This document shows, in pieces, positions 23,918 through 34,055 of a stretch of 42,449 nt of DNA; positions within the stretch are counted from its first letter, which is position 1, and the number at the start of each line of letters is the position of its first letter. The notes beneath the pieces were generated by a model that worked only from the letters and a program-made list of their open reading frames with translations, searched no databases and was not told the origin of the DNA. The translations under genes were made by a program, and so were the position numbers. Source of the stretch: HGM12669 sp048527645 (GTDB lineage Bacteria; Bacillota; Clostridia; Oscillospirales; CAG-272); assembly GCA_048527645.1 (NCBI GenBank), contig DBGFNI010000116.1:1-42449 (forward strand). Reading direction: 5' to 3'.

Positions 23918-25057
23918 TCACAAGCCCATAATATCGTAGGTCAGATCGCGAACCGGCGCATGCATCTCCAAAGGGTCCGGCCAGTTCTGCACATGCTGCA
24001 TGTATACAATGCTCAGATGCGTTTGAGGATCGCAAAGCAAATATGCGCCCGCGGCACCGTCCCATCCGAACTCACCCAAAGAACTGCGTTGGCCGTCGCT
24101 GCGGTCTGTCAGAACGCGCACGCCCAAGCCGTAACTGTAGCCCGGACCGGCTGAGCAGCAGAATGCGGGATTTTTCAAAAGCTTGTGCAGTTGCTCGGTT
24201 CGCATCTGCTCCACGGTTTTCTCCTCCAGTATCCGAGCGCCGTTTGCACCGCAGCCACCGCATGCCATTGCGTCCGCAAAGCGGGCGTAATCCTCCGTGG
24301 TACTGATAAGTCCCGCGCCGCCGCTCTGATAATCGCGGTTGAACACAAAGACGTTTCCGTTGCCGTCCACCTGATCCATGCCGTTTTCGCCCCAGTAGCG
24401 GTATTGCTCCACCATGTTGTCCGGCACCTCGCCCTTTTTGGCAAAATAGGTGTGCTCCATGCCCAGCGGGGCAAAAATATTCTCCCGGAGAAAATCGCCG
24501 AACCGCATGCCGCTGACGCTTTCGATCACCGCGCCCAGCACATCGTGGCACAGGCTGTATTCGTAGCGCTCACCCGGCCGAAACAGCAGCGGATCCCGGG
24601 CAAACGCGCTGACCACCTCCAAAGTCGAAGCTTCCGGCTTTCGTGCGAGCAGTGCGCGAACCGCGGGACGATCCAACTGATAATCCAGCCCGGCGCTCAT
24701 GGTGAAGAGATGACGAACCGTCATTTCCTCTCCCACGCAGATTTTTTCACCGTTTTCCACCACAAAAGCGTCGCGGAAGGCAGGCAGATAATTGCCCACC
24801 GGCGCGTCCAGTTCCAGTTGCCCCCGCTGCACCAGCAGCATGGCTCCCGTCACAGTGATCGGCTTGGAGCAGGAATACAAATAGTACGCCGCCTTGTCTG
24901 TCAGCGGTTTAGTTTTTTCCAGATCCGCAGTTCCCGTAATATAGCGGAAAATCTGCTCGTGCTCCCGATAGATCAGCACATCGCATCCGGGCGCCGCGCC
25001 CTTTGCGCATACATTGTCCATCCAGTTTTTCAGTCTTTGAAAATCATACATATACAT
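23918..25057 (-). CDS. Serine hydrolase of the beta-lactamase/class C family
   Basis: A 379-residue protein with the penicillin-binding-protein-like fold. The SxxK motif is Ser62-Cys-Ser-Lys65 (YSCSKPITVTGA). The Tyr motif is in RYEYSLCHDVLG, with Leu where class C beta-lactamases have Asn (YxN). The third motif region reads GEFGWDGAAGAYL. This pattern is common in EstB-like esterases and D-amino-acid peptidase-like members, so esterase or peptidase activity is more likely than antibiotic resistance. No signal peptide is visible, so the protein is probably cytoplasmic. ATG 25051 (Met3) is an alternative start. It is the first gene of the run with the activase and the glycyl radical enzyme, but a functional link is not evident. 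Confidence 0.8.
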   Translation of the reverse strand: MYMYDFQRLKNWMDNVCAKGAAPGCDVLIYREHEQIFRYITGTADLEKTKPLTDKAAYYLYSCSKPITVTGAMLLVQRGQLELDAPVGNYLPAFRDAFVVENGEKICVGEEMTVRHLFTMSAGLDYQLDRPAVRALLARKPEASTLEVVSAFARDPLLFRPGERYEYSLCHDVLGAVIESVSGMRFGDFLRENIFAPLGMEHTYFAKKGEVPDNMVEQYRYWGENGMDQVDGNGNVFVFNRDYQSGGAGLISTTEDYARFADAMACGGCGANGARILEEKTVEQMRTEQLHKLLKNPAFCCSAGPGYSYGLGVRVLTDRSDGQRSSLGEFGWDGAAGAYLLCDPQTHLSIVYMQHVQNWPDPLEMHAPVRDLTYDIMGL

Positions 25058-25190
25058 TCGCCCCTATTCTGTCATGACAGCGCGTTCCCGCGCCCGTTAT
25101 CCGACTGATTCGGTATACTTGCCGCCGGGAAAAGCCGCAGAGAATTTTCCCGCCGCATCACCGCGCGGTGCGCGCTGTCCATCTATTGCC

Positions 25191-25219
25191 ATTTTACCAT
25201 TTCCGACAGCAAATTGCAA
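25191..25219 (-). promoter_or_regulatory. Promoter of the serine hydrolase / glycyl radical enzyme run
   Basis: On the minus strand: -35 TTGCAA (25219-25214), 17-base spacer, -10 TAAAAT (25196-25191). The leader to the start codon is about 125 bases and GC-rich; I see no known riboswitch in it. Confidence 0.65.
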
Positions 25220-25243
25220 TAGCAAACACACAGTTTTTTTACA

Positions 25244-25280
25244 GAAAAAGCCGCAGCGGCTTGCATGTGCCGCTGCGGCT
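25244..25280 (-). terminator. Terminator of the GH94 gene
   Basis: The 12-bp stem AGCCGCAGCGGC (25269-25280 on the minus strand) / GCCGCTGCGGCT (25249-25260), loop of 8, is followed on the minus strand by TTTTTCTG. It is 17 bases past the GH94 stop. Confidence 0.88.
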
Positions 25281-25297
25281 CAAAGCTGCCTTGCGCC

Positions 25298-27733
25298 TCA
25301 ACCCATTGTAACGCTCACCGCATAGGTTTTTCCCGTGCCGCTGCCGCGCAGGACATTGCCCGATACGGCTTCGCCGTCCACGGTCATATCGGCAACACCC
25401 TTGCAGACATGCGCCGGGTTTTTCACCGTGATGACATAGGTATCGCCGCGGAACTTTCTGGTCACCTCAAAGCCGTCCATTTCCGCCGGGATGCACGGGT
25501 CGACCTTCAGCCCGTCATATTCGGGCATGATGCCGAGAATGTAACGGGATACGTTATAAAACGTCCATGCCGCCGTTCCGGTCAGCCAGGAATTTTTTGC
25601 TTCGCCGAAATTGGGCGCGTCCCGCCCGGCAATCATCTGCGAATAGACATACGGCTCCGTGCGGTGAATTTCACTGATCTGCTCCAGATACGCGGGGCAG
25701 GTCTTGCGGTAAACCGCAAACGCCTCGTCGCCGCGTCCGATCATGGTTTCCGCAATGGAAATCCACGGGTTGTTATGACAGAAGATGCCGGCGTTTTCCT
25801 TATAGCCGGGCGGATAGGAGGAAATCTCTCCCAGTTCCTGATGATACCGGGTATATGCCGGCTGATTGAGCACAATCCCGTACTCGGTATCGAGATACCG
25901 GTGCACACTGTCCAGCGCCTGCTTTGCCTTGCCGTCGTCCAGACCGATGCCGCCGATCACACAGAAGCCCTGCGATTCGATGAAAATCTTGCCCTCCTCG
26001 CAAAATTTCGATCCGATCTTATTGCCGTATGCATCGTATGCGCGCAAAAACCACTCGCCGTCCCATCCGGCGCTGCACACCGCCTGCTTCATTTTTTCCG
26101 CCTCTTCGCGGGCATATGCCGCCTCCGCGTCAAGGCCGCTCTTTTCACAGAAATGAATGTAGTCGGGCGCAACCGCACAGAACATGCCCGCGATAAAGAC
26201 AGATTCCGCCACGCCGCTCTCAAAGTTTGCCGTGGTCTGGAAGGACTCACCGGGCGTTGCGGAGAAGCAGTTGAGATTCAAACAGTCGTTCCAGTCTGCT
26301 CTGCCGATCAGCGGCAGACCGTGCGGGCCGAGATTGTCCGGGACATGGTGAAAGCACTTTTTCAGATGGTCCATCATGCTGTCCGTGTGACTTGGGTCGC
26401 AGTCATACGCCACCTGCTCCTGCAAAATGCTGTAGTCGCCCGTCTCCTTGATATATGCCGCCACGCCGAAAATCAGCCAAAGCGGATCGTCATTGAAGCC
26501 GGAGCCGACATCCATATTTCCCTTTTTGGTCAGGGGCTGATACTGATGATATGCGGAGCCGTCCGCCATCAGCGTCGCCGCGATATCCAAAATCCGCTCT
26601 CTTGCACGCGCAGGGATCAGATGCACAAAGCCCAAAAGATCTTGCGAAGAATCGCGGAAGCCCATACCGCGTCCGATTCCGCTTTCAAAGTAAGAGGCGG
26701 AGCGCGACATGTTGAAGGTCACCATGCACTGATACTGATTCCAGGTGTTGACCATGCGGTTGAGTTTTTCATCTGCGGAGCGCACACTGTAGGTTGAGAG
26801 CAGATCGTTCCAGTATGCTTTCAGCTCGTCCAGCGCCGCATTGACCTGCTCGACCGTGCGGAATTTGGCAAGCATCGCCTCGGCAGGGGCTTTGTTGATG
26901 ACGTCCTGCGCCTCCCACTTCTGATCCTCGGGATTCTCGCAATAGCCCAGCACGAATATGTATTCCTTTTCCTCGCCGGGGGCAAGCGTCAGATTGATCT
27001 GGTGCGCACCAATAGGCGCCCAGCCGGACGCCACGGAATCCGTGCATTTCCCGCGGATCACGGCGTCGGGTGCGTCAAAGCCGTTGTACAAGCCGAGAAA
27101 GCTCTCACGGTCCGTATCAAAGCCGTCGACATCACAGTTCACACTGAAAACAGCATAGTGATTGCGCCGTTCGCGATATTCCGTTTTGTGATAAATCGTC
27201 GAGCCGATCACCTCGACCTCGCCGATGGAGAAGTTGCGCTGGAAGTTGGTCTGATCGTCCCAGGCGTTCCACAGGCAGAACTCCACAAAGGAAAACAGCT
27301 TTAACTCCTTTGTGTCCTGCGTTTCGTTTTTCAGGCGCAGACGGTGCACCTCGCACGGCGTTCCCACCGGCACAAAGGAGGTCTGCTCGGCGCGCACACC
27401 GCGCACCTTGGAGGCAATGACGGTATAGCCCAGACCGTGCCGGCAGGAATATGACTCATATTCCGCCTTGACCGGCATCCAACCCGGCGTGAAGATGCCC
27501 GCGCCGTCATTGATGTAAAAATATCTGCCGCCGCCGTCTGTGGGCACATTGTTGTAGCGGTAGCGGGTCAGACGCAGCATCCGCGCGTCCTTATAAAAGC
27601 AGTAGCCGCCGGAGGTGTTGGAGATCAGGGAGAAGAAGTCCTCCGAGCCGAGATAGTTGATCCAGGGATAGGGCGTGTCGGGGCGGGTGATGACATATTC
27701 CCGCGCCGCGTCGTCAAAATGGCCGAATTGCAT
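25298..27733 (-). CDS. Cellobiose phosphorylase (GH94)
   Basis: An 811-residue cytoplasmic enzyme of family GH94. It splits cellobiose with phosphate into alpha-glucose 1-phosphate and glucose, saving ATP. The N-terminus (FDDAAREYVIT, TPYPWINYLG, FFSLISNTSGGYCFYKDARM) and the RYRYNNVPTDGGGRYFYI region are characteristic of cellobiose phosphorylases, and the length fits these rather than cellodextrin phosphorylases (about 980 residues). The conserved acid lies in RADWNDCLNL (Asp480/Asp483). It is transcribed alone from a strong promoter with a palindrome in its leader, and ends at a strong terminator. It complements the surface GH5/GH16 enzymes: oligosaccharides released outside would be imported and phosphorolysed here, though no transporter is in the window. 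Confidence 0.92.
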   Translation of the reverse strand: MQFGHFDDAAREYVITRPDTPYPWINYLGSEDFFSLISNTSGGYCFYKDARMLRLTRYRYNNVPTDGGGRYFYINDGAGIFTPGWMPVKAEYESYSCRHGLGYTVIASKVRGVRAEQTSFVPVGTPCEVHRLRLKNETQDTKELKLFSFVEFCLWNAWDDQTNFQRNFSIGEVEVIGSTIYHKTEYRERRNHYAVFSVNCDVDGFDTDRESFLGLYNGFDAPDAVIRGKCTDSVASGWAPIGAHQINLTLAPGEEKEYIFVLGYCENPEDQKWEAQDVINKAPAEAMLAKFRTVEQVNAALDELKAYWNDLLSTYSVRSADEKLNRMVNTWNQYQCMVTFNMSRSASYFESGIGRGMGFRDSSQDLLGFVHLIPARARERILDIAATLMADGSAYHQYQPLTKKGNMDVGSGFNDDPLWLIFGVAAYIKETGDYSILQEQVAYDCDPSHTDSMMDHLKKCFHHVPDNLGPHGLPLIGRADWNDCLNLNCFSATPGESFQTTANFESGVAESVFIAGMFCAVAPDYIHFCEKSGLDAEAAYAREEAEKMKQAVCSAGWDGEWFLRAYDAYGNKIGSKFCEEGKIFIESQGFCVIGGIGLDDGKAKQALDSVHRYLDTEYGIVLNQPAYTRYHQELGEISSYPPGYKENAGIFCHNNPWISIAETMIGRGDEAFAVYRKTCPAYLEQISEIHRTEPYVYSQMIAGRDAPNFGEAKNSWLTGTAAWTFYNVSRYILGIMPEYDGLKVDPCIPAEMDGFEVTRKFRGDTYVITVKNPAHVCKGVADMTVDGEAVSGNVLRGSGTGKTYAVSVTMG

Positions 27734-27775
27734 GGTGAAAACCGTTCCTTTCCTTTTTCACGCAAGCCGCCGCGG

Positions 27776-27795
27776 CAAAAGCGCCGGCGCTTTTG
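27776..27795. promoter_or_regulatory. 20-bp palindrome in the GH94 leader (possible operator)
   Basis: CAAAAGCGCCGGCGCTTTTG is a perfect palindrome lying about 6-26 bases downstream of the predicted GH94 transcription start. Position and symmetry suit a repressor such as a LacI- or GntR-type sugar regulator; no regulator gene is nearby. Confidence 0.5.
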
Positions 27796-27808
27796 TGTTG
27801 TCCCCTTC

Positions 27809-27837
27809 ATTATATCGGATAATACCGAAAAAGTCAA
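27809..27837 (-). promoter_or_regulatory. Promoter of the GH94 gene
   Basis: On the minus strand: -35 TTGACT (27837-27832), 17-base spacer, -10 TATAAT (27814-27809). It is near-consensus, and diverges from the tRNA-Glu promoter less than 50 bases away. Confidence 0.88.
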
Positions 27838-27884
27838 AGGGTTTTGGCAGAAAACCGAAAATGCAGGAAAATTCAGAAAAATGC

Positions 27885-27913
27885 TTGACAAAGCGCAAAA
27901 TGTATGATACTAT
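27885..27913 (+). promoter_or_regulatory. Promoter of tRNA-Glu
   Basis: -35 TTGACA (27885-27890), 17-base spacer, -10 TACTAT (27908-27913). The tRNA begins 27 bases beyond the -10 box. Confidence 0.85.
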
Positions 27914-27940
27914 ATTGGAGCGTGAAACGCAAATCCATCC

Positions 27941-28015
27941 GGCCCGATGGTCAAGCGGTCAAGACACCGCCCTTTCACGGCGGTAACGGGGGTTCGATTC
28001 CCCCTCGGGTCACCA
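27941..28015 (+). tRNA. tRNA-Glu (anticodon TTC), CCA encoded
   Basis: A full cloverleaf is visible. The acceptor stem GGCCCGA pairs with TCGGGTC (one G-U). The D arm holds TGGTCAAGCGGTCA. The anticodon arm CCGCC-CTTTCAC-GGCGG places TTC in the loop, so the tRNA reads Glu codons. The T arm GGGGG-TTCGATT-CCCCC is followed by the discriminator A and an encoded CCA at 28013-28015. Confidence 0.97.
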
Positions 28016-28020
28016 AAATG

Positions 28021-28056
28021 AATCCGAACGTCGGCAAGGTGTTCGGATTTTTTGTT
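28021..28056 (+). terminator. Terminator of tRNA-Glu
   Basis: The stem AATCCGAAC (28021-28029) / GTTCGGATT (28041-28049) is followed by TTTTTGTTTT, 6 bases after the tRNA. Confidence 0.9.
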
Positions 28057-28119
28057 TTCAAACCCGTGCCGATGCTTTCCACCCCGCAACCAAACGTATG
28101 ATGCAGAACGGAGACCTCT

Positions 28120-28917
28120 ATGGAAGCGCAGATCCAACCGACTGAGAAAACGGCAGAAGTGCCCAAGGCGCGCCGCTATCGGCGTGCAACCCTTTTGGAT
28201 ACCTGCCGGGGCATCGCAGTTGTCAACATGATCTTTTATCACCTGCTGTATGATTATCAGGTGTTGTTCGGCAACAACCGCGCCTGGGACGAGCAGACCC
28301 GGGTGCGCCTGTGGCAGCAGCTGATCTGCTGCTCCTTTGTTCTGCTTTCCGGCTGGGTGTGGCGGCTGGGCAAGCGCAACAACCTGCGCCGCGGCGTGAT
28401 GCTGAATCTGCTCGGTTTCATCATCACCCTTATCACGCTGCTCCTTTTTCCGCAGGCGCCGATATGGTTCGGCATTTTGAACTTCATCGGCTGCGCGGTG
28501 CTGCTGATGATCCCGCTGGAAAAGCCGCTGCGGCGCATCCCGCGCCTTGTCGGCGCCGCGGTCAGTCTGCTGCTGTTCATCCTGACATATTCCCTGCCAA
28601 ACGGCGCTGTCGGTCTGCCCATGCTGCTCACGATCCGTCTGCCCCGTGCGCTGTACCGTTTTCCTGCGCTTGCTTTTCTGGGCTTTGCGCCGCAGAATTT
28701 CTTTTCCGCAGATTATTTCCCGCTCCTGCCGTGGTTTTTCCTCTATCTGTTCGGCTATTTTTTGGGCGGATTCTGTATGGCGCTGCCCGGCTTTGAGCAG
28801 ATCGCCCGCTGCAGGCTGCCGCCGTTTGACGCCGTCGGACGCTACAGTCTGTGGATTTATCTAGCGCACCAGCCGCTGTGCATGGCAATCTGCTGGATGC
28901 TGGTCAATCTCCCCTGA
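28120..28917 (+). CDS. DUF1624/HGSNAT-like membrane protein
   Basis: A 265-residue membrane protein with about seven hydrophobic segments. The N-terminus RRATLLDTCRGIAVVNMIFYHLLYDY and the following LLSGWVWRLG fit the DUF1624 (heparan-alpha-glucosaminide N-acetyltransferase catalytic-like) family; the paired His/Asp in the first helix (FYHLLYDY) is the conserved feature. Homologues are thought to move acyl groups across the membrane onto sugars, but bacterial members are largely uncharacterised. The C-terminal SLWIYLAHQPLCM resembles an acyltransferase-3 motif. It has its own SD (GGAGA) and lies between the tRNA and aspS. Confidence 0.75.
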   Translation: MEAQIQPTEKTAEVPKARRYRRATLLDTCRGIAVVNMIFYHLLYDYQVLFGNNRAWDEQTRVRLWQQLICCSFVLLSGWVWRLGKRNNLRRGVMLNLLGFIITLITLLLFPQAPIWFGILNFIGCAVLLMIPLEKPLRRIPRLVGAAVSLLLFILTYSLPNGAVGLPMLLTIRLPRALYRFPALAFLGFAPQNFFSADYFPLLPWFFLYLFGYFLGGFCMALPGFEQIARCRLPPFDAVGRYSLWIYLAHQPLCMAICWMLVNLP

Positions 28918-28922
28918 AATCC

Positions 28923-28951
28923 TTGACATGCCCCTATGCGGGTGTTATAAT
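28923..28951 (+). promoter_or_regulatory. Promoter of aspS
   Basis: Consensus -35 TTGACA (28923-28928), 17-base spacer, -10 TATAAT (28946-28951). The leader to ATG 29017 is about 60 bases; no T-box elements are seen. Confidence 0.9.
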
Positions 28952-29016
28952 TTAATGAAACGATCATATCCCCGTCGCACACCGTGCGCAAGGGAAAGAA
29001 AGGACGCGTCATCAAC

Positions 29017-30804
<1,788 letters not shown>

Positions 30805-31797
30805 ATGCGCACGCTGACCATCACGGAAAACGACGCCGGACAGCGTCTGGATAAGTTTTTACAAAAGGCGCTGCCGCTTTTGCCGGTACCGCTGATGTAC
30901 AAATGCATCCGTCTGAAAAAAATCAAGGTGAACCGCAAGCGCGCCGAGCAAAAATATCATTTGCAGGTCGGTGATACCGTACAGCTGTTCCTCGCCGAGG
31001 AGTTCTTCGAGCAGGTGGATGCCGATAACGCGTTTCTGCGCATCACACCGCATCTGCAAATCGTGTATGAGGATGACGCCGTGCTCATCGTCAACAAGCC
31101 GGAAGGGCTGATCGTGCACGCCGACCGAACGGAAGAGGTCAACACGCTGATCAATCATATCAAAGCGTATCTGGTGCAAACCGGCGCATATCGCCCGCAG
31201 GACGAGCAGTCCTTTGCGCCCGCGCTGTGTCACCGGATCGACCGCAACACCTGCGGGCTGGTGATCGCGGCGAAAACTGCCGCCGCGCTGCGCGCGGTCA
31301 ATGAGATGATCCGCCGAAACCAAATTCACAAGACGTATCTGTGTCTGACGCACGGCACTTACAGCGAGAACGAAAAGCAGCGCGTCTTGCAGGGATACCT
31401 TTGCAAGGACAGCGCGCAGAATCTGGTCACAATCCGCCAAACGCCGCCGCAGACCCCTGCGGAGCGCGAGGTGTGGAAAAAAATCGTCACCTCCTATCGG
31501 GTGCTGCAAAGCCGGGGCGACATTGCTCTTGTTGAAATCGAGCTGCTGACCGGGCGCACGCATCAGATTCGCGCCCACATGGCGTTTGCCGGGCATCCTC
31601 TGGTGGGTGACGGCAAATACGGCGTCAACCGGCAGGACCGTACCTGCGGATATGTGCACCAAGCGCTGTGCGCATACCGCCTCACATTCGACCCCGTCGC
31701 GCCGGATTCGCCGCTGGCGGCGCTGAGCGGCAAAACCGTCGCTCTCTCCCCCGACGACATTTGGTTCGTCCGCACATTTCACGGGCATCAGCCGTAA
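30805..31797 (+). CDS. RluA-family pseudouridine synthase
   Basis: A 330-residue RNA-modifying enzyme. Residues about 8-70 form an S4 RNA-binding domain (QRLDKFLQKAL, KVNRKRAEQKYHLQVGDTV). The catalytic domain has IVNKPEGLIVHAD and the HRIDRNTCGLVIAAK segment carrying the catalytic Asp of the HRxDxxTxG motif, then RTHQIRAHMAFAGHPLVGD. Members of this group (RluC/RluD-like) isomerise uridines in 23S rRNA. The start codon follows the aspS stop without a gap, so translation is coupled. Confidence 0.92.
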   Translation: MRTLTITENDAGQRLDKFLQKALPLLPVPLMYKCIRLKKIKVNRKRAEQKYHLQVGDTVQLFLAEEFFEQVDADNAFLRITPHLQIVYEDDAVLIVNKPEGLIVHADRTEEVNTLINHIKAYLVQTGAYRPQDEQSFAPALCHRIDRNTCGLVIAAKTAAALRAVNEMIRRNQIHKTYLCLTHGTYSENEKQRVLQGYLCKDSAQNLVTIRQTPPQTPAEREVWKKIVTSYRVLQSRGDIALVEIELLTGRTHQIRAHMAFAGHPLVGDGKYGVNRQDRTCGYVHQALCAYRLTFDPVAPDSPLAALSGKTVALSPDDIWFVRTFHGHQP

Positions 31798-31841
31798 AGC
31801 GCGAACGCAAACTGCGCGTGGCCGGCATTTCCCAACAACCG

Positions 31842-31872
31842 AAAACGACCGGGCGACCCGGTCGTTTTTTCT
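31842..31872 (+). terminator. Terminator of the aspS-rluA-type operon
   Basis: The 12-bp stem AAAACGACCGGG (31842-31853) / CCCGGTCGTTTT (31857-31868), CGA loop, is followed by further T residues. It separates the housekeeping operon from the two-component system. Confidence 0.92.
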
Positions 31873-31907
31873 ATCCGGGACAGCGCAAACGCGCCGTACG
31901 GCGTGAT

Positions 31908-31973
31908 TTGACAGTTTTATGACACTTTTTATGCATTTTTTCGGTGAAAAGACAGTGTGCGTTCCGTTACAAT
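31908..31973 (+). promoter_or_regulatory. Promoter and direct-repeat operator of the two-component system
   Basis: TGACA at 31909-31913 and 31920-31924 are repeated with an 11-bp period, with ATGCA at 31931-31935 in the third position. The -10 box TACAAT (31968-31973) lies 59 bases from the first repeat; the -35 position (31945-31950, TGAAAA) is poor, as for activator-dependent promoters. The same arrangement precedes the dlt-like operon at 34056. An 11-bp period suits OmpR/PhoB-type regulators. The remaining leader to 32094 is non-coding. TTGACA at 31908-31913 could be a -35 box instead, but no -10 fits it. Confidence 0.65.
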
Positions 31974-32094
31974 ATAAGCAGGAACCTCTCACACCCCCGA
32001 TCGGGCGGCGCGGGCAGCCGGTGTTCCGGCGCTGTCGCGTCACCGGCCGTCCGGACAGTTTATGCCGCCGCAAAGCTGCGGAAAGGAGACAAGC

Positions 32095-32802
32095 ATGCCT
32101 TATTCCATTTATATCGCCGATGACGAAAAAAACATCCGGGATCTGATCAAAAGCTTTTTGGAAAGCGACGGTTACCGCGTCTCGGAATTTGCAACCGGGG
32201 ACGAGCTGCTGGCGGCGTTCCGAGAGGAGCCGGCAGATCTTGTGATTCTGGACATCATGATGCCGGGCACCGACGGACTGAGCATTTGCCAGACGCTGCG
32301 CAAGGAAACGGATGTGCCGATCATCATGCTGACGGCACGGGATTCGGAATTTGACTATGTGCAGGGGATCACGCTGGGAAGCGACGATTATCTGACCAAG
32401 CCGTTCCGTCCCACGGTTTTGCTGATGCGTGTGCGCGCGCTGCTCAGAAGAAGCGAAATGGGCAGCAAAAAATCCGCTGATCCGAGCGGTGCAGATTGCC
32501 GGGTCGGCAACCTGATCTATTCCGCCGAGGCAAACGCCATTCTGTGCGGCAGCAGCGAGATCCCCTTCACCAAAATTGAGTTGAAGCTGCTCTCCTATAT
32601 GATGCAAAAGCCGGAAAAGGCCTATTCCCGTGAGGAACTGCTGGAAAAAATCTGGGGATTTGAAACGGAAGTGGAGACACGCGTCACCGACGAGACGCTG
32701 CGCCGCATCCGCAGAAAGCTCTCCCTTGCGAAAAGCAGCGTCAGCATTCAGACCGTTTGGGGATTCGGCTATCGGCTGCAAATCGCGGAGGATGCAAAAT
32801 GA
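32095..32802 (+). CDS. OmpR/PhoB-family response regulator
   Basis: A 235-residue regulator. The receiver domain (1-118) has the acidic pair in ADDEKNIR, phospho-acceptor Asp53 in LVILDIMMPG, the conserved Thr/Ser in MLTARD and Lys in YLTKPF. The winged-helix DNA-binding domain (about 137-232) ends in SIQTVWGFGYRL, typical of the OmpR class. ATG 32095 has a strong SD (AAAGGAG); an in-frame ATG at 32062 has none. The kinase gene overlaps by ATGA. Repeats in its own promoter and in that of the downstream operon suggest that it regulates both. Confidence 0.93.
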   Translation: MPYSIYIADDEKNIRDLIKSFLESDGYRVSEFATGDELLAAFREEPADLVILDIMMPGTDGLSICQTLRKETDVPIIMLTARDSEFDYVQGITLGSDDYLTKPFRPTVLLMRVRALLRRSEMGSKKSADPSGADCRVGNLIYSAEANAILCGSSEIPFTKIELKLLSYMMQKPEKAYSREELLEKIWGFETEVETRVTDETLRRIRRKLSLAKSSVSIQTVWGFGYRLQIAEDAK

Positions 32803-34034
32803 AACATATCAAAGGCAAAATCATCACCGTCATTTTGCTGTCCATCCTGCTCGTTTTTCTGACCTCCGTCGCGCTGGTCAACATCATGCTCCCGCACCGC
32901 TTTGAAAACGAAGCGAAACGCACGCTGGAATATGAAATTGACTATATCAACCGCTTCCCTTCCACCGCTGATCTGGAAAAGGACTTTGACGTTCTCGAAC
33001 AATATCTTGACAGCTATGAGGGCGGTTATTTCAGCGGCGACATTTCTTTCATCGACCTATCCGACAATTCCGGCTACAGCACAGGCTTTAACTCCAATGC
33101 CAATTTTGCGGAAATCGAGCTGCGCGACTACTGTGCCACGCATACCGTGAAAAACGAGACGTGTTACCGCTTGCGCACCAAACGCGGCTATTACATTTTT
33201 CTCCGATACGAGGAACAGCCCTTTGACGGTACAGAGACGACCGCGCCGATGCTCATGTATATCAATTTGCAGCCGATCATACAATACTTTCATTATCTCA
33301 ACCGGTTTTTCATCTTCGTGTTTCTCGGCATCGCCGTGGTCATGGGCGCCATCGGCTACCGTCTGGGCAAGATGATCGAGGACGCGCAGCAGACGCAAAG
33401 CCGCTTTTTTCAAAATTCGTCCCACGAGCTGAAAACGCCGCTGATGGCAATTCAGGGATACGCAGAGGGCATCCAGACCGGCGTCATCGACAGCCGCGTC
33501 GGCGCCGAGGTGATTTTGCAGGAAAGCGACCGCATGACGCGGCTGGTGGAGGAGCTGCTCTTTGTCTCCAAAATCGACTCGCACCGTCTGACGCTCAACT
33601 GCACGGGATGGGATGTGCGGGACATTCTGTATGACTGTCTGGAGTCCGTAACGCTGCTTCAGCAAAAGGAGAATATCCAGCTCATTCCCGACTTCACGGA
33701 GAGCAGCGTTGTGATCAGCTGCGACGAGGAGCAGCTGAGAAGAGCGTTTTTGAACATCCTGGTCAACGGTCTGCGGCACTGCAAAACCACGCTCACCGTT
33801 TCCTGCCAAGCAGAGAAAAATGACGTGGTCATTCGATTTGCAGACGACGGGGACGGCATTGCAGAGAAGGATCTGCCGCATATTTTCGACCGGTTCTATT
33901 CCGGGAGAAACGGGATCACCGGCATCGGTCTTGCACTCGCTTCGGAAATCGTGCATCTGCACCGGGGAACCATCACCGCACGCAACAGCGAAACCGGCGC
34001 CGTGTTTGAAATCCGCCTGCCGTTGGCAAAATGA
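32799..34034 (+). CDS. Membrane sensor histidine kinase
   Basis: A 411-residue kinase. TM1 is at about 8-28, followed by an extracytoplasmic sensor of about 135 residues (29-165) and TM2 at about 168-190. HisKA has the phospho-accepting His209 in SSHELKTPL, and the HATPase domain has an N box (FLNILVNGLRHC), G1 DDGDGIAEKDL, an F box and G2 GITGIGLALAS. Only about 15 residues lie between TM2 and the HisKA domain, so there is no room for a HAMP domain. It is translationally coupled to the regulator gene. The ligand is unknown; cell-wall stress or cationic peptides would be a typical stimulus for a dlt-linked kinase (inference). Confidence 0.92.
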   Translation: MKHIKGKIITVILLSILLVFLTSVALVNIMLPHRFENEAKRTLEYEIDYINRFPSTADLEKDFDVLEQYLDSYEGGYFSGDISFIDLSDNSGYSTGFNSNANFAEIELRDYCATHTVKNETCYRLRTKRGYYIFLRYEEQPFDGTETTAPMLMYINLQPIIQYFHYLNRFFIFVFLGIAVVMGAIGYRLGKMIEDAQQTQSRFFQNSSHELKTPLMAIQGYAEGIQTGVIDSRVGAEVILQESDRMTRLVEELLFVSKIDSHRLTLNCTGWDVRDILYDCLESVTLLQQKENIQLIPDFTESSVVISCDEEQLRRAFLNILVNGLRHCKTTLTVSCQAEKNDVVIRFADDGDGIAEKDLPHIFDRFYSGRNGITGIGLALASEIVHLHRGTITARNSETGAVFEIRLPLAK

Positions 34035-34055
34035 CACGGCGGCTCCCGATACAAT

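Noticed and set aside
28952..29016. T-box leader before aspS
   Set aside because: The leader is only about 60 bases and lacks the T-box sequence and a terminator/antiterminator pair.
31908..31937. TTGACA at 31908 as a simple -35 box
   Set aside because: No -10 box lies at 16-18 bases, while a good -10 lies farther on; the same repeats recur at 34056, so an operator is more likely.
30859..32781. 640-codon open frame on the minus strand opposite the RluA-type gene and the response regulator
   Set aside because: It crosses a terminator, a promoter region and two certain genes, and has no recognisable domain.
33057..34037. 326-codon antisense frame opposite the sensor kinase
   Set aside because: The kinase motifs are intact on the plus strand; the antisense product is compositionally odd.
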